Numbered from the stretch's first letter, positions 1 to 7,329 are shown. The stretch: 9,222 bases of DNA from JBOHHR01 sp050740975 (GCA_050740975.1 JBOIEE010000152.1:1-9222), one strand, 5' to 3'. Notes: generated by a model not told the origin, from the letters alone. Numbers and translations are program-made.

Positions 1-312
1 GCCGAATGGTCGCATCTCAATTGGTTTGGAAACGGCAGGCAGCTCTCGGCGGCGCTCAAGTTATCGGCCATCCACAGGTCGCTGGCCATGCAATTACTGC
101 AACCCCATTTCATCACCCGAAACACCAAAGCAAGAGTGAGCCTCACCCTGGCGCAGGAAGACGAAGAAACCTATTTGCTGGATATCACCCGTTTGCGGCC
201 GCGCATTGAGCACGATTTCACGGCCACGGTGTCGGGGTTTGTGGGCTACCGGGCGGAATGGGCCAATCTGAGTGATATCGATTTAGCCAGGTGCTGGAGC
301 TGGGCGGGGTGA
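1..312 (+). pseudogene. tamA: TamA beta-barrel, upstream fragment (5'-partial, frameshifted)
   Basis: This frame is open from the first base and is part of the outer-membrane Omp85/BamA-like barrel of TamA, the outer-membrane half of the translocation and assembly module. The translation begins AEWSHLNWFGNGRQLSAALK, with alternating hydrophobic residues typical of barrel strands, and continues through LQPHFITRNTKARVSLTLAQ to about base 290. It then reads an implausible RCWSWAG and stops at 310-312. The reading frame starting at about 285-291 continues the same barrel without loss, so this stretch and the next entry are one gene broken by a single missing base. One extra C at about 285-288 would give DLAQVLELGGV and restore the frame. 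The POTRA domains and signal peptide lie upstream of the window. The break may be real or a sequencing/assembly error; I cannot decide which. Confidence 0.8.
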
Positions 313-923
313 GAGACAATGGTTTTCTATTGGGTCCGTCTTTCGGACTGCTGTGGGATACCGCCGACGATCCCTTTGATCCCAAGCAAGGGAAGGTGGT
401 GTCATTGGTCGCTGAGCAAGCGGGTACGATCTGGGGCGGGGATTTTAGTTATTTCAAAGTTACCCTCGAAGGGAAGAAGTACCAGCGCATCGCTGCGGAG
501 ACGGTACTCGCCGCACGTTTGAAGATCGGGATCGCGGACACCTTGGATGAGAGCCAGGATTTTCCACTGTGGGAACGCTTTTACTCGGGCGGAGAGCGCG
601 GCGTGCGCGGCTATGGCCGGCGCAGGCTGGGCCCGATCAGCGCGGCAAACGATCCCCTGGGCGGATTAAGCCTGGTGGAAGGCTCGATCGAGCTGCGGCG
701 TCCCCTATGGAACGAGCTGACCGGCGCGCTGTTTGTTGACTTCGGGCAGGTTTCGCTTGATTCCTTCGATCCGCCGTTCGATGATTTGAAGTTCTCTCTC
801 GGCGCGGGGATCGCGTATACCACGCCGCTCGGTCCTTTGCGTTTGGACATCGGTTTTCCCATCGATCCACCCACCGGTGACCAGGCTTGGCAGATCCACT
901 TTAGCATAGGGCAGTTCTTTTAG
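291..923 (+). CDS. tamA: TamA C-terminal beta-barrel (frameshifted continuation)
   Basis: This is the C-terminal barrel of TamA, an Omp85-superfamily outer-membrane protein that works with TamB in assembling or transporting envelope components. The diagnostic segment is RFYSGGERGVRGYGRRRLGP from base 576, which matches the conserved Omp85 loop-6 motif (VRGY/IRGY) that inserts into the barrel lumen. It is followed by GALFVDFGQV and by GIAYTTPLGPLRLDIGFPI, the usual last strands of the family (compare the SPVGPIKLDFAVPV stretch of E. coli TamA). The protein ends in phenylalanine, as expected of a BAM recognition signal. The GTG at 291 is only the first start codon after the frameshift, not a true gene start; homologous sequence continues upstream in another frame (1-290). 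The stop at 921-923 lies two bases before tamB, so the two genes are surely co-transcribed. Confidence 0.9.
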   Translation: MLELGGVRDNGFLLGPSFGLLWDTADDPFDPKQGKVVSLVAEQAGTIWGGDFSYFKVTLEGKKYQRIAAETVLAARLKIGIADTLDESQDFPLWERFYSGGERGVRGYGRRRLGPISAANDPLGGLSLVEGSIELRRPLWNELTGALFVDFGQVSLDSFDPPFDDLKFSLGAGIAYTTPLGPLRLDIGFPIDPPTGDQAWQIHFSIGQFF

Positions 924-925
924 CC

Positions 926-3900
926 GTGGGCAAAAAATCAGTAGGGTGGATCGTGTGTGGCTTCGCGGTGGTTGCTTTTTTTATCTTATTGGTATTTGCC
1001 ACCGTATATTCGCAAACCGAGCACTTTCGCGAATTGCTCCGGGTGCAGCTGGTACGTGCGCTAGGCGCGAAATACCCTGGGGATTTCGAGCTCGGGCGGA
1101 TAAGCGGTTCGATTTGGCACGACACGACGGTTTCCGACGTGACCCTGCGTTATCGGGGCGTCGAACTGCTCCGCACCGGGCGAATAGAAGCGGCCTATGA
1201 TCTATTTCAGCTTGTGACGGGAGATCTACGCTTATCCCGCCTGCGGATCTCGCGTCCGCTGCTGCGCGTAAGCCAAGATGCTGAGGGCAATTGGGATCTG
1301 TTGCAGGCTCTTGCCTCGGAAGGCAAGCCCCCTGCAGTTTACCTCGATCGGGTGTTTGTCGAGGGTGGCGATATCACTCTAAAGCTGAACCATGGTCGTT
1401 TCGCGCAACTGCATTTTGGCGATTTCGGGTTACAGAGCGCGATTGAGATCCAGCCCGAAGGGGTGGCCGCCAAGCTCGACGATCTGCACGTCCGTGTATC
1501 AGCCGACGGGTTACCGCCTCTGCAAATCAATGCAGCGTTGGCCTTTGAGGGGATTTCCACCCCGGCGACGGTAACGATAAAAGAGCTAAGGCTAAAAAGC
1601 CCGCTTTCGAGCCTTCGAGCCAATGGCACAATCACCGATCTGGAGCAGGTCAACATTGCCTTGATCTTGGAAAAACTGGCAGCGGCCGAACTGTCCCAGT
1701 TCGTCCCCGGGTTATTGGTGAAATCGGATGTTCGCGGTCGAGTCGAATTCAACGGCCTTTTGGCGGATTTAAAAACACAGGCCGCGCTTTCTGCGGCCGA
1801 AGCCCATATCCGCGCCCACGTGCAGACCAATCTCAGCCAATCGGTACCGAGCTTTGTTGGCGATTTAACGCTTTCTCGGTTTAGCGTCGAAAAACTGATC
1901 GACATCGAAGGCGTAGCGGGCACGATCGATGGCCGGGTGAATGCGCAGGGGAGGGGGGGTGCGCTTGAAGAGCTGGGCGCCGAAGCCGCGTTGAAGCTGG
2001 ATAACGTAAGCGTTTCGGGATGGCAGTTAGGTAAAGGTAAGCTGAACGCCAGCTTGGCCCGTAGCAAAGCGAATTTCAGTGCGGAGATCAAAAGCGGTCT
2101 GGGGCGGGCGCTCCTCGATGGGAACCTCGAACTGAAAAAAACTCCAGCTTATGAACTCAGCCTGTGGTTACAACATCTCGATATCAAGAAAATAGCAGCG
2201 GCCGCGAAGGGGGAAAAGCCACTGGTCGGTGCGTTGAATCTCAAGGCTGAGGTGAAAGGCCAGGGCTTATCCTGGGCGGATATGCAGGTGGGAGCGAGCG
2301 TCGATGTTCTTTCGTCAAAAATTGGGCCGGTGGCCTTGCAACGCGGGCGCTTGGTTGCTCGGGCAAAAAAGGGCCGTCTGAGCATAATAGAGGGGCGCTT
2401 GATTTCCGAGGGAACGAGCCTGGATGTGCAGGGCGAGATCGGTATAGGTGCACAGCAAAAAGGTGCGCTTAGCTATCGACTGGATGTCCGTGATATTGCA
2501 CCGTGGCTGAGCTTAGTGGGAGAAACGGGTTCGGGAACGGTACAGCTAAATGGGCAGGCAAGCGGCCGCATGCAAGAACTTGCTTTGCGGGGGGAATTTT
2601 CGGCCCAGGGGTTACGCTGGAAAGGCAACACCTTGGACCGCGCCGCGCTCTCCTTTTCTCTTGAGGATCTAGGCCAAACCTGGCCCCGAGGCGAAATGAC
2701 GGCGAGGCTGACGGGAATCGAGACAGGCGTATCGCTGGCGCGTGTTAATGCCGCCATAACACTACCTAGAGGAAAGGCTGAAACGGCAAGTCTGGTGCTG
2801 GATGCGCAAGAGGCTGACGGTGGCACCCATAGCCTGCGTGCGCAGCTCGCGCGAGCATCGCCCGGAGAGCTCCTAGCACGTCTCAGTGATCTGCGCTTAT
2901 CCTTACCGCGTGGCGTCTGGCAGCTCGATCACCCCGCAAGCGCTGTCACGCGGGGGAACGCTTTTGCCATCAATCGCCTTACCCTAAGCAGTGGCGAACA
3001 GCGGGTATTAATAGACGGGGGGCTGTCTCTCGCCGGGCCTCAGAGTATAAACATGCGCCTAGAGCGCTTCGATGTGGCAAACCTGCAGGCGCTGTTGTCA
3101 CCCCGGATCTCGGGGCGCCTCGCAAGCGAGATCACGATCGCAGGCAGCGCCGAAATGCCAAAAATCGAAGCAACAATGGACATCGCCGATCTTGGCGTAG
3201 CCGGCCACCCGCTTGGGGAGCTGAAATCGAGCTTCGACTATCGACAAGGAAACGCGAAGTTCGATTTAAACCTGCGCCGGGATATCGGGCAGGGTTTGAT
3301 TGCCAGCGGCGAGATCCCGATGGTGATCGCTTGGGATAGAGGTTGGCGCGGTAAGGTAGTGGGGGGCGGGGTCATGCGGATCTCTTCGTCCCGCCTCGAC
3401 CTTGGCGCTGCTAACGCTTTCGCGCTGAAAGGCGTTAAGGATATCGCCGGTAAGCTCAAATTAGACCTGCGGGTACGCGGCGCGCTATCTCGCCCTCAAG
3501 CGAATGGGACATTTACCCTGGAAAACGGCGGGGTCGATGTTCCCGCGCTAGGATTGCGCCTGTCTCCGATTTCCTTACGGGGTGGGATCGATCCGGCCAA
3601 AGTGTCTATCACAGAGCTCAGGGCCAAAGCGCGTGAGGGCGAGATCCGCGGGTGGGGAACTATCAGTCTGCGCGACTATCTTCCTGAGACGGCGAGTTTC
3701 TCTTTAACCGCGCAGCGCTGGCCGGCGATCTGGACCCAGCGCTATCAAGTCGAGATCGGAGCGGATTTAAACGCACAGGGGCCGTTCGCGGCACCGGAGA
3801 TCAAGGGGCTAATCGATATACACCATGCCCGGCTCAGGCCTGATCTGGCCTTGTTGGAACACAGACTGGTCAAACGCGATGACACCATCATCGTGATCAG

Positions 3901-4690
3901 AGAGCAGTCCCCCCGGGACCGAAGCATGAAACAGCAACAACCGTCGCTTTTTAACACGCGCGCTCTACAAGCTCTGGCGCTAGACCTCACGATACGACTT
4001 CAGCGCGACATCCGAGTGCGGCACCCCAATGCCCACTTGGAGCTTGCCGGGCAGCTCAAGGCGACCAAAGAAGCAGACACCAAGCCTTCCCTGGCTGGCG
4101 CTATCCACCTCGCCCGAGGCTGGGCGGGGTTTCAAGGGCGTCGTTTTACTATTGACAAAGGAGAAGTAGTTTTTGATGGTGCTGCGGACATAAATCCTCG
4201 ACTGGATATCGTCGGCCAGCACCGGGCGGGGGAATACACAGTTCAGGCGAGTATCGCTGGAACAGCCGCGAAACCCAGTTTACGCTTGCAAAGCGATCCT
4301 CCGCTGGACCAGGCGGATATTCTAGCCGTATTGCTGTTTGGCAAACCGGCGAGTGCCCTAGAGCAGGGAGAGAAGCTCGACTTGCAGCGGAACGCGCTTG
4401 CCATTACCAGCGGTTATGCCGCCGCCACTATCGGTAAATCTGTCACTCGCGCATTGGGTTTGGAACGATTGGGCGTAAACCTTGAGGATCTCGACTTCTC
4501 GGGTGGCCGCTTAGGTTTGAGCCGCTACATCACCCCCAAGGCCCGCTTGTCGTTCTCGCAGGATCTGGTAGGCAAGGAAGGCGAGCAGATATCGATCGAG
4601 TATCAGTTGTCTCCAAGCTGGGGGATAGAGACCACGACCCGATCGACCGGAAACAGCGGTGTCGACATCATATGGCGCAAGCTGTATTAA
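926..4690 (+). CDS. tamB: Translocation and assembly module protein TamB (DUF490 family)
   Basis: TamB is the inner-membrane-anchored partner of TamA. Its long periplasmic beta-rich body reaches the outer membrane, and AsmA-like relatives are implicated in moving phospholipid and in outer-membrane protein assembly. The 1254 residues are close to the ~1259 of E. coli TamB. Residues 7-29 form one hydrophobic anchor (GWIVCGFAVVAFFILLVFAT) after a short KK-containing N-terminus. The rest is repetitive beta-type sequence with many short alternating strands. The C-terminal DUF490 (TamB) domain is recognisable by LQSDPPLDQADILAVLLFGK at about 1121-1140, then GLERLGVNLEDLDFSGGRLG and a final aromatic residue (WRKLY). 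The start is a GTG two bases after the tamA stop. The only purine-rich ribosome site (AGGG, 908-911) is 14 bases away, so translation is probably coupled to tamA. No other Met lies near the N-terminus, and the membrane anchor fits this start. Confidence 0.95.
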   Translation: MGKKSVGWIVCGFAVVAFFILLVFATVYSQTEHFRELLRVQLVRALGAKYPGDFELGRISGSIWHDTTVSDVTLRYRGVELLRTGRIEAAYDLFQLVTGDLRLSRLRISRPLLRVSQDAEGNWDLLQALASEGKPPAVYLDRVFVEGGDITLKLNHGRFAQLHFGDFGLQSAIEIQPEGVAAKLDDLHVRVSADGLPPLQINAALAFEGISTPATVTIKELRLKSPLSSLRANGTITDLEQVNIALILEKLAAAELSQFVPGLLVKSDVRGRVEFNGLLADLKTQAALSAAEAHIRAHVQTNLSQSVPSFVGDLTLSRFSVEKLIDIEGVAGTIDGRVNAQGRGGALEELGAEAALKLDNVSVSGWQLGKGKLNASLARSKANFSAEIKSGLGRALLDGNLELKKTPAYELSLWLQHLDIKKIAAAAKGEKPLVGALNLKAEVKGQGLSWADMQVGASVDVLSSKIGPVALQRGRLVARAKKGRLSIIEGRLISEGTSLDVQGEIGIGAQQKGALSYRLDVRDIAPWLSLVGETGSGTVQLNGQASGRMQELALRGEFSAQGLRWKGNTLDRAALSFSLEDLGQTWPRGEMTARLTGIETGVSLARVNAAITLPRGKAETASLVLDAQEADGGTHSLRAQLARASPGELLARLSDLRLSLPRGVWQLDHPASAVTRGNAFAINRLTLSSGEQRVLIDGGLSLAGPQSINMRLERFDVANLQALLSPRISGRLASEITIAGSAEMPKIEATMDIADLGVAGHPLGELKSSFDYRQGNAKFDLNLRRDIGQGLIASGEIPMVIAWDRGWRGKVVGGGVMRISSSRLDLGAANAFALKGVKDIAGKLKLDLRVRGALSRPQANGTFTLENGGVDVPALGLRLSPISLRGGIDPAKVSITELRAKAREGEIRGWGTISLRDYLPETASFSLTAQRWPAIWTQRYQVEIGADLNAQGPFAAPEIKGLIDIHHARLRPDLALLEHRLVKRDDTIIVIREQSPRDRSMKQQQPSLFNTRALQALALDLTIRLQRDIRVRHPNAHLELAGQLKATKEADTKPSLAGAIHLARGWAGFQGRRFTIDKGEVVFDGAADINPRLDIVGQHRAGEYTVQASIAGTAAKPSLRLQSDPPLDQADILAVLLFGKPASALEQGEKLDLQRNALAITSGYAAATIGKSVTRALGLERLGVNLEDLDFSGGRLGLSRYITPKARLSFSQDLVGKEGEQISIEYQLSPSWGIETTTRSTGNSGVDIIWRKLY

Positions 4691-4797
4691 AAGGAAATTT
4701 TGCAGGAGCGGTTCCCTAAGCCCGACCTGCGCGGGATGGTGCTGTACGAGAGTTCCATGCTAACCTCCACCGCTGGTTCAAAGATAAGAGGAACTGC
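4691..4797. other. Convergent intergenic gap between tamB and thrB
   Basis: This is a 107-base non-coding space between the 3' ends of two converging genes. I looked for a bidirectional intrinsic terminator and found only a weak GCAGG/CCTGC pairing with a long loop and no following T-run. No gene is recognisable in it. Confidence 0.6.
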
Positions 4798-5745
4798 TTA
4801 CCGCAATAGGCTAGTCGGGGAAACCGGGTGCGCGATGTGAAACTCCAGGAGTTGTTTGAACGTATCCGGATCCTTTATGTGGGTGATCTCGCCTGCGCGC
4901 GGGAAATGCTTGTCTTGCAAACGCGATAACCAAAAGCGCAGCGCAGCGGCGCGCAAAACAATAAGCCATGCCTTATGTTCCGACTCTGTTAAAGGGCGGA
5001 TCTGCTGGTAAGACTGGACCAAGGCCCGGGCACGCTCGCAGTCAAACACACTATCCGGAAAGCACCAATCGTTCACCGTGACCGCAAGATCGTAAATCAT
5101 CGCGTCGTTGCAGGCATAGTAAAAGTCTATCACGCCGGTGAGTGTGTCATCGCGAAACAAGGCGTTGTCGCGGAAGAGATCGGCATGGATGACGCCGCGG
5201 GGCAGCTCCGGCGACGCATGACGCGCTTGGTAGGCTAACTCTTCGCGTAGCAATGTTGCGGCGCTTGGTTCCATCTTCGGGATCAGGCGTTGCGCCGTGC
5301 TCAGCCACCAAAGCGGTCCACGGTCGTTTTCCCGCTGCTCCGTGAAACGCGATCCGAGGGCGTGCATTTGGGCCATGCAACGGCCTATGATAGAACATTG
5401 GGCGTGCGTGGGGCGTACCACGCTGCGTCCCTCAAGACGCTTCACCACTGCGGCTGGTTTTCCGTTTAGCCATCGCTGATAGTGTCCTTGGAGATCGCGC
5501 ACAGGGTGTGCACTGGGGATCCCGTTGTCAGCTAAGAAAGCCATCCAATCCAAAAAATAGGGGAGATCGTGCGCGCTCACGACCTCAAACAGGGTGAGCA
5601 CGAAACGGCCGCGTGTGGTGGTTAGAAAAAAGTTGGTGTTCTCTATACCATCGGCTATCCCTTGGAAGTCCACCACCTCCCCGAGCTCATAATGGGTCAG
5701 GAATGCGCCCAGTTCTTCCCTTGAAACGCTAGTGTAAACCGACAT
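4798..5745 (-). CDS. thrB: Homoserine kinase, kinase-fold (APH-like) type
   Basis: The product phosphorylates L-homoserine with ATP to O-phospho-L-homoserine, the penultimate step of threonine synthesis, in the cytoplasm. It is the choline-kinase/aminoglycoside-phosphotransferase-fold type, not the GHMP-fold ThrB of enteric bacteria. Its 315 residues fit the usual ~315-320. The N-terminal lobe carries the conserved GIENTNFFL (33-41), followed by FVLTLFE. The catalytic loop is VIHADLFRDN (185-194), with D189 the likely catalytic base and N194 a metal ligand, and the second metal aspartate is D207 in GVIDFYYACND. The ATG at 5745 is preceded by only a weak AGAG ribosome site five bases upstream, but the N-terminus MSVYTSVSREELGAFLTHYE is the normal one for the family. 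The gene follows the DUF2782 gene on the same strand after 92 bases, a neighbourhood common in Gammaproteobacteria and often adjoining polA, which is not in this window. Function is secure by family; kinetics and specificity are inferred. Confidence 0.93.
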   Translation of the reverse strand: MSVYTSVSREELGAFLTHYELGEVVDFQGIADGIENTNFFLTTTRGRFVLTLFEVVSAHDLPYFLDWMAFLADNGIPSAHPVRDLQGHYQRWLNGKPAAVVKRLEGRSVVRPTHAQCSIIGRCMAQMHALGSRFTEQRENDRGPLWWLSTAQRLIPKMEPSAATLLREELAYQARHASPELPRGVIHADLFRDNALFRDDTLTGVIDFYYACNDAMIYDLAVTVNDWCFPDSVFDCERARALVQSYQQIRPLTESEHKAWLIVLRAAALRFWLSRLQDKHFPRAGEITHIKDPDTFKQLLEFHIAHPVSPTSLLR

Positions 5746-5837
5746 CGATTCTCTGGGTCAAGCCCACTCGAGCACTTGTTTCTTCGCTGAGAAAGTACCC
5801 GAGTTAAATGCGCAACGGTGGAGTGGCGATACCGCCG

Positions 5838-6182
5838 CTACCAACTAAACAGGACCCACTGCGGGACGACAAAGTCCGAGTAGATCTCGGTCATATTGGT
5901 CTCCATTACGCCATCCCCATCCGAGTCTAATAAGTAATAGGGCTTCCCAATGACCGGTGTTACCTTAATCATGTATAAGTGCCCGTTCAAGCGATGCTCT
6001 TCGATGGTGGCATCTTTCCTTTTTATGATGGTCACCTCCGGCTCGTCGAGCGGTTGCCCGTTTTGCACGACATCGGGCGGTGGCGGCTCCGGCAACGCTT
6101 CCAGACCTTCTGGATCGGCGGCCATCAAGCGCAATGGGTGGGCAAGCACTAGAGCAAGCAGCAAAGTTTTTAGCACGTTCAT
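5838..6182 (-). CDS. DUF2782 family exported protein
   Basis: This small protein of 114 residues belongs to the DUF2782 family, whose function is not known to me. I place the start at the ATG at 6180-6182, because a good ribosome site (GAGGG) lies six bases upstream and the resulting N-terminus (MNVLKTLLLALVLAHPLRLM followed by AADPEG) is a clean signal peptide, with likely cleavage after LMA. An in-frame ATG at 6219-6221 would add 13 polar residues in front and spoil the signal. After a proline-rich linker (LPEPPPPDVV) comes the family core: EVTIIKRKDATIEEHRLNGH, then LYMIKVTPVIGKPYYLLDSD, then DGDGVMETN, and the invariant-looking end PQWVLFSW. The DSDGDG stretch resembles a calcium-loop motif, but there is no evidence that it binds metal. 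It is upstream of thrB on the same strand and probably shares its transcript. The location is inferred to be the periplasm or the periplasmic face of the membrane. Confidence 0.88.
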   Translation of the reverse strand: MNVLKTLLLALVLAHPLRLMAADPEGLEALPEPPPPDVVQNGQPLDEPEVTIIKRKDATIEEHRLNGHLYMIKVTPVIGKPYYLLDSDGDGVMETNMTEIYSDFVVPQWVLFSW

Positions 6183-6202
6183 GGTAAGCCCTCGTGAGGT
6201 GT
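6176..6202 (-). promoter_or_regulatory. Ribosome binding site deciding the DUF2782 start
   Basis: Read on the minus strand, ACGAGGGCTTACC runs directly into the ATG at 6182. GAGGG with a six-base spacer is a good Shine-Dalgarno site. It supports this ATG over the one 39 bases upstream, which would also disrupt the signal peptide. Confidence 0.6.
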
Positions 6203-6340
6203 TCGCCGAATAAAAGTCCATAGGCTAGAGCGAAGTGGATAAAGATTCCCTATCCCTTCCTCCCTGCCTGATCATAATCCTAAGAAACCTGAGCGGCCAG
6301 TTGGCGACGATTCAATGCCGTTGCGTGGGAGGCCTGTTTA
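6183..6340. other. Upstream region of the DUF2782-thrB unit, no gene seen
   Basis: There is no convincing coding sequence here on either strand. It must hold the promoter for the minus-strand DUF2782-thrB pair unless that pair is read through from the thioredoxin gene. I could not find a -35/-10 pair close enough to consensus to mark. Together with the two hairpins at 6341-6417 and the short tail to 6484, it makes a 302-base non-coding stretch. Confidence 0.5.
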
Positions 6341-6367
6341 GGGCACTTCGATTAATTCGAAGTGCCC
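6341..6367. repeat. Perfect inverted repeat / hairpin 1
   Basis: GGGCACTTCGA (6341-6351) is followed by a 5-base TTAAT and then its exact reverse complement TCGAAGTGCCC (6357-6367), an 11-bp stem. There is no T-run on either strand, so it is not a standard intrinsic terminator. The arm TTCGAAGTGC occurs a third time at 6472-6481, right beside the thioredoxin-gene stop. This suggests either a terminal repeat of a small mobile element spanning roughly 6341-6483 or a repeated protein-binding site. Confidence 0.75.
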
Positions 6368-6387
6368 AGCCGCATAGGGATAGGCGG

Positions 6388-6417
6388 CCCATGTTTCAAA
6401 CAGGTTTGAAACATGGG
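6388..6417. repeat. Perfect inverted repeat / hairpin 2
   Basis: CCCATGTTTCAAA (6388-6400), a 4-base loop CAGG, and the exact complement TTTGAAACATGGG (6405-6417) form a 13-bp stem. It starts 20 bases after hairpin 1. As transcribed from the minus-strand thioredoxin gene, both hairpins would sit in the 3' untranslated region and could end or stabilise that RNA, but no U-tract follows the stem. A repeat-element core is an equal alternative. Confidence 0.75.
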
Positions 6418-6471
6418 GCAAAGCAAAAGTCGCACTATGCGTTGCGATGCGAAAATCCACGGCTGGAATTT

Positions 6472-6481
6472 TTCGAAGTGC
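6472..6481. repeat. Third copy of the hairpin-1 arm
   Basis: TTCGAAGTGC here is identical to 6356-6365, and its reverse complement GCACTTCGA lies at 6343-6351. It lies only three bases from the end of the thioredoxin-like gene (stop at 6485-6487). With the left arm at 6341 it brackets about 140 bases like a pair of terminal inverted repeats. Confidence 0.5.
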
Positions 6482-6484
6482 GCT

Positions 6485-7048
6485 TTAGCGGCCATTGTTT
6501 TTCCACTTGATGGAGCAGCCCATGCTGGGCGTCTGCTCGTCGGGCCCACGTCCCGTGCGGGCGACCAACCGCATTGCCTGCACCAACTCACGGCGGGCAT
6601 CCGATGGGGCGGGTTGCATGCCGCTGCTATCCAGGCGCCCGCGGTACTGCAATTTCAGATCGGCGTTGTAACCGAAGAAATCGGGTGTGCACACGGCGCC
6701 ATAGGCCCTGGCAACATCCTGGGTCTCATCCAGTAAATAGGGGAAAGAAAAACCCCATTGCTGTGCCGTTTTTTTCATGTTATCGAACGAATCCTCGGGG
6801 TAATCCGTGGGATCATTGGGCATAATGGCCACACACCCGACAGCGTGCTCTTGCAGCACGCGCACATCGCTGATCAAGCGTTCCCGGATCGCTTTGACAT
6901 AGGGGCAGTGATTGCAGATGAACATAACCAGCGTTGCCCGTTCGCTGCGACAATCCGCCAGCGTCCATCGCCTGCCATCCACCCCCAGTAGATCGAAATC
7001 GACTGCTGGCTTGTCGAACTCGCATATCGGTGTTTTAATCAATGCCAT
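6485..7048 (-). CDS. Thioredoxin-fold / peroxiredoxin-like family protein
   Basis: The 187-residue cytoplasmic protein belongs to the thioredoxin-fold AhpC/TSA-like group annotated as 'thioredoxin family protein' (PRX-like). After strand one (DFDLLGVDGRRWTL) comes FICNHCPYVKAIRERL, with the redox motif C45-N-H-C48 in the thioredoxin CXXC position at the start of a helix. The later VCTPDFFGYN (119-128) has the expected cis-proline (P122) after a threonine, and C120 beside it. A family-typical tail, PSMGCSIKWK, contributes C178. No signal peptide is visible. The ATG at 7046-7048 is preceded by a strong ribosome site (GAGGAGGG, about five bases away). The gene is divergent from metK. Its promoter must lie within or next to the inverted-repeat element starting about 30 bases upstream. 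The substrate is unknown; a thiol-disulfide or peroxide-linked role is a family-level inference. Confidence 0.88.
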   Translation of the reverse strand: MALIKTPICEFDKPAVDFDLLGVDGRRWTLADCRSERATLVMFICNHCPYVKAIRERLISDVRVLQEHAVGCVAIMPNDPTDYPEDSFDNMKKTAQQWGFSFPYLLDETQDVARAYGAVCTPDFFGYNADLKLQYRGRLDSSGMQPAPSDARRELVQAMRLVARTGRGPDEQTPSMGCSIKWKNNGR

Positions 7049-7076
7049 GCCAACCCTCCTCGAATGTGGGTCCCCG

Positions 7077-7232
7077 CTCAGTCAGAGCTTGTGACAAAAC
7101 CTACTGCGCTCGGGATCTCGCGTTCCGGCGGTGTTCGGAATCCTCATGTATTTCACTATACACTCCGGTTCCTGCGCTCCGGCGGAACGCGACCTCTCTT
7201 CGCTCGCGACGATTTTTTCACAAGCTCTCAGT
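7077..7232. mobile_element. MITE-like palindromic element with terminal inverted repeats
   Basis: The ends are a perfect 11-bp inverted repeat, AGAGCTTGTGA (7084-7094) against TCACAAGCTCT (7218-7228). With one mismatch the match continues into an A-run on the left and a T-run on the right. A second nested inverted pair is TCGCGTTCCG (7118-7127) against CGGAACGCGA (7183-7192), and the centre has GTATTTCACTATAC-like symmetry. CTCAGT occurs as a direct repeat immediately outside or overlapping both ends (7077-7082 and 7227-7232), consistent with a 6-base target duplication. No protein is encoded in the ~145 bp. It fills half of the divergent thioredoxin-metK gap. It could be a non-autonomous transposon relic, or a dispersed palindromic repeat that forms a long RNA hairpin. 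Copy number in the genome is unknown. Confidence 0.6.
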
Positions 7233-7329
7233 GGAGCACCCTAAAGTTTGGTTTTTCCGGGCCGCTAGGAAAAAAAAGCGTATGCAGATAGACTATCAGC
7301 CCCTTATTCAACGTTTTTGAGAGGATAAC
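7233..7329 (+). promoter_or_regulatory. metK leader region with ribosome binding site
   Basis: These 97 bases separate the repeat element from metK. GAGAGG (7319-7324) lies five bases before the ATG and is a good ribosome site. An A8 run (7270-7277) and several T-runs are present. I do not see a SAM riboswitch fold or a clear promoter, so how metK is controlled is not visible here. Confidence 0.5.

Noticed and set aside
1339..2091. A 250-residue minus-strand open frame inside tamB.
   Set aside because: It is rich in serine and arginine, with no recognisable domain, and lies fully antisense to a well-supported tamB. It is a codon-bias shadow.
4691..4797. A possible bidirectional terminator between tamB and thrB, and a short plus-frame peptide resembling a gene tail (about 4750-4810).
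   Set aside because: The stem is only five pairs with a ~19-base loop and no T-run, and the peptide fits no family I know.
5823..5838. A small stem (GGCG/CGCC) just after the DUF2782 stop.
   Set aside because: It is only four sound pairs with no T-run, too weak to call a terminator.
7255..7300. A metK promoter with a TAGACT or TATCAG -10 element.
   Set aside because: No -35 hexamer lies at a suitable distance, so the match is no better than chance.
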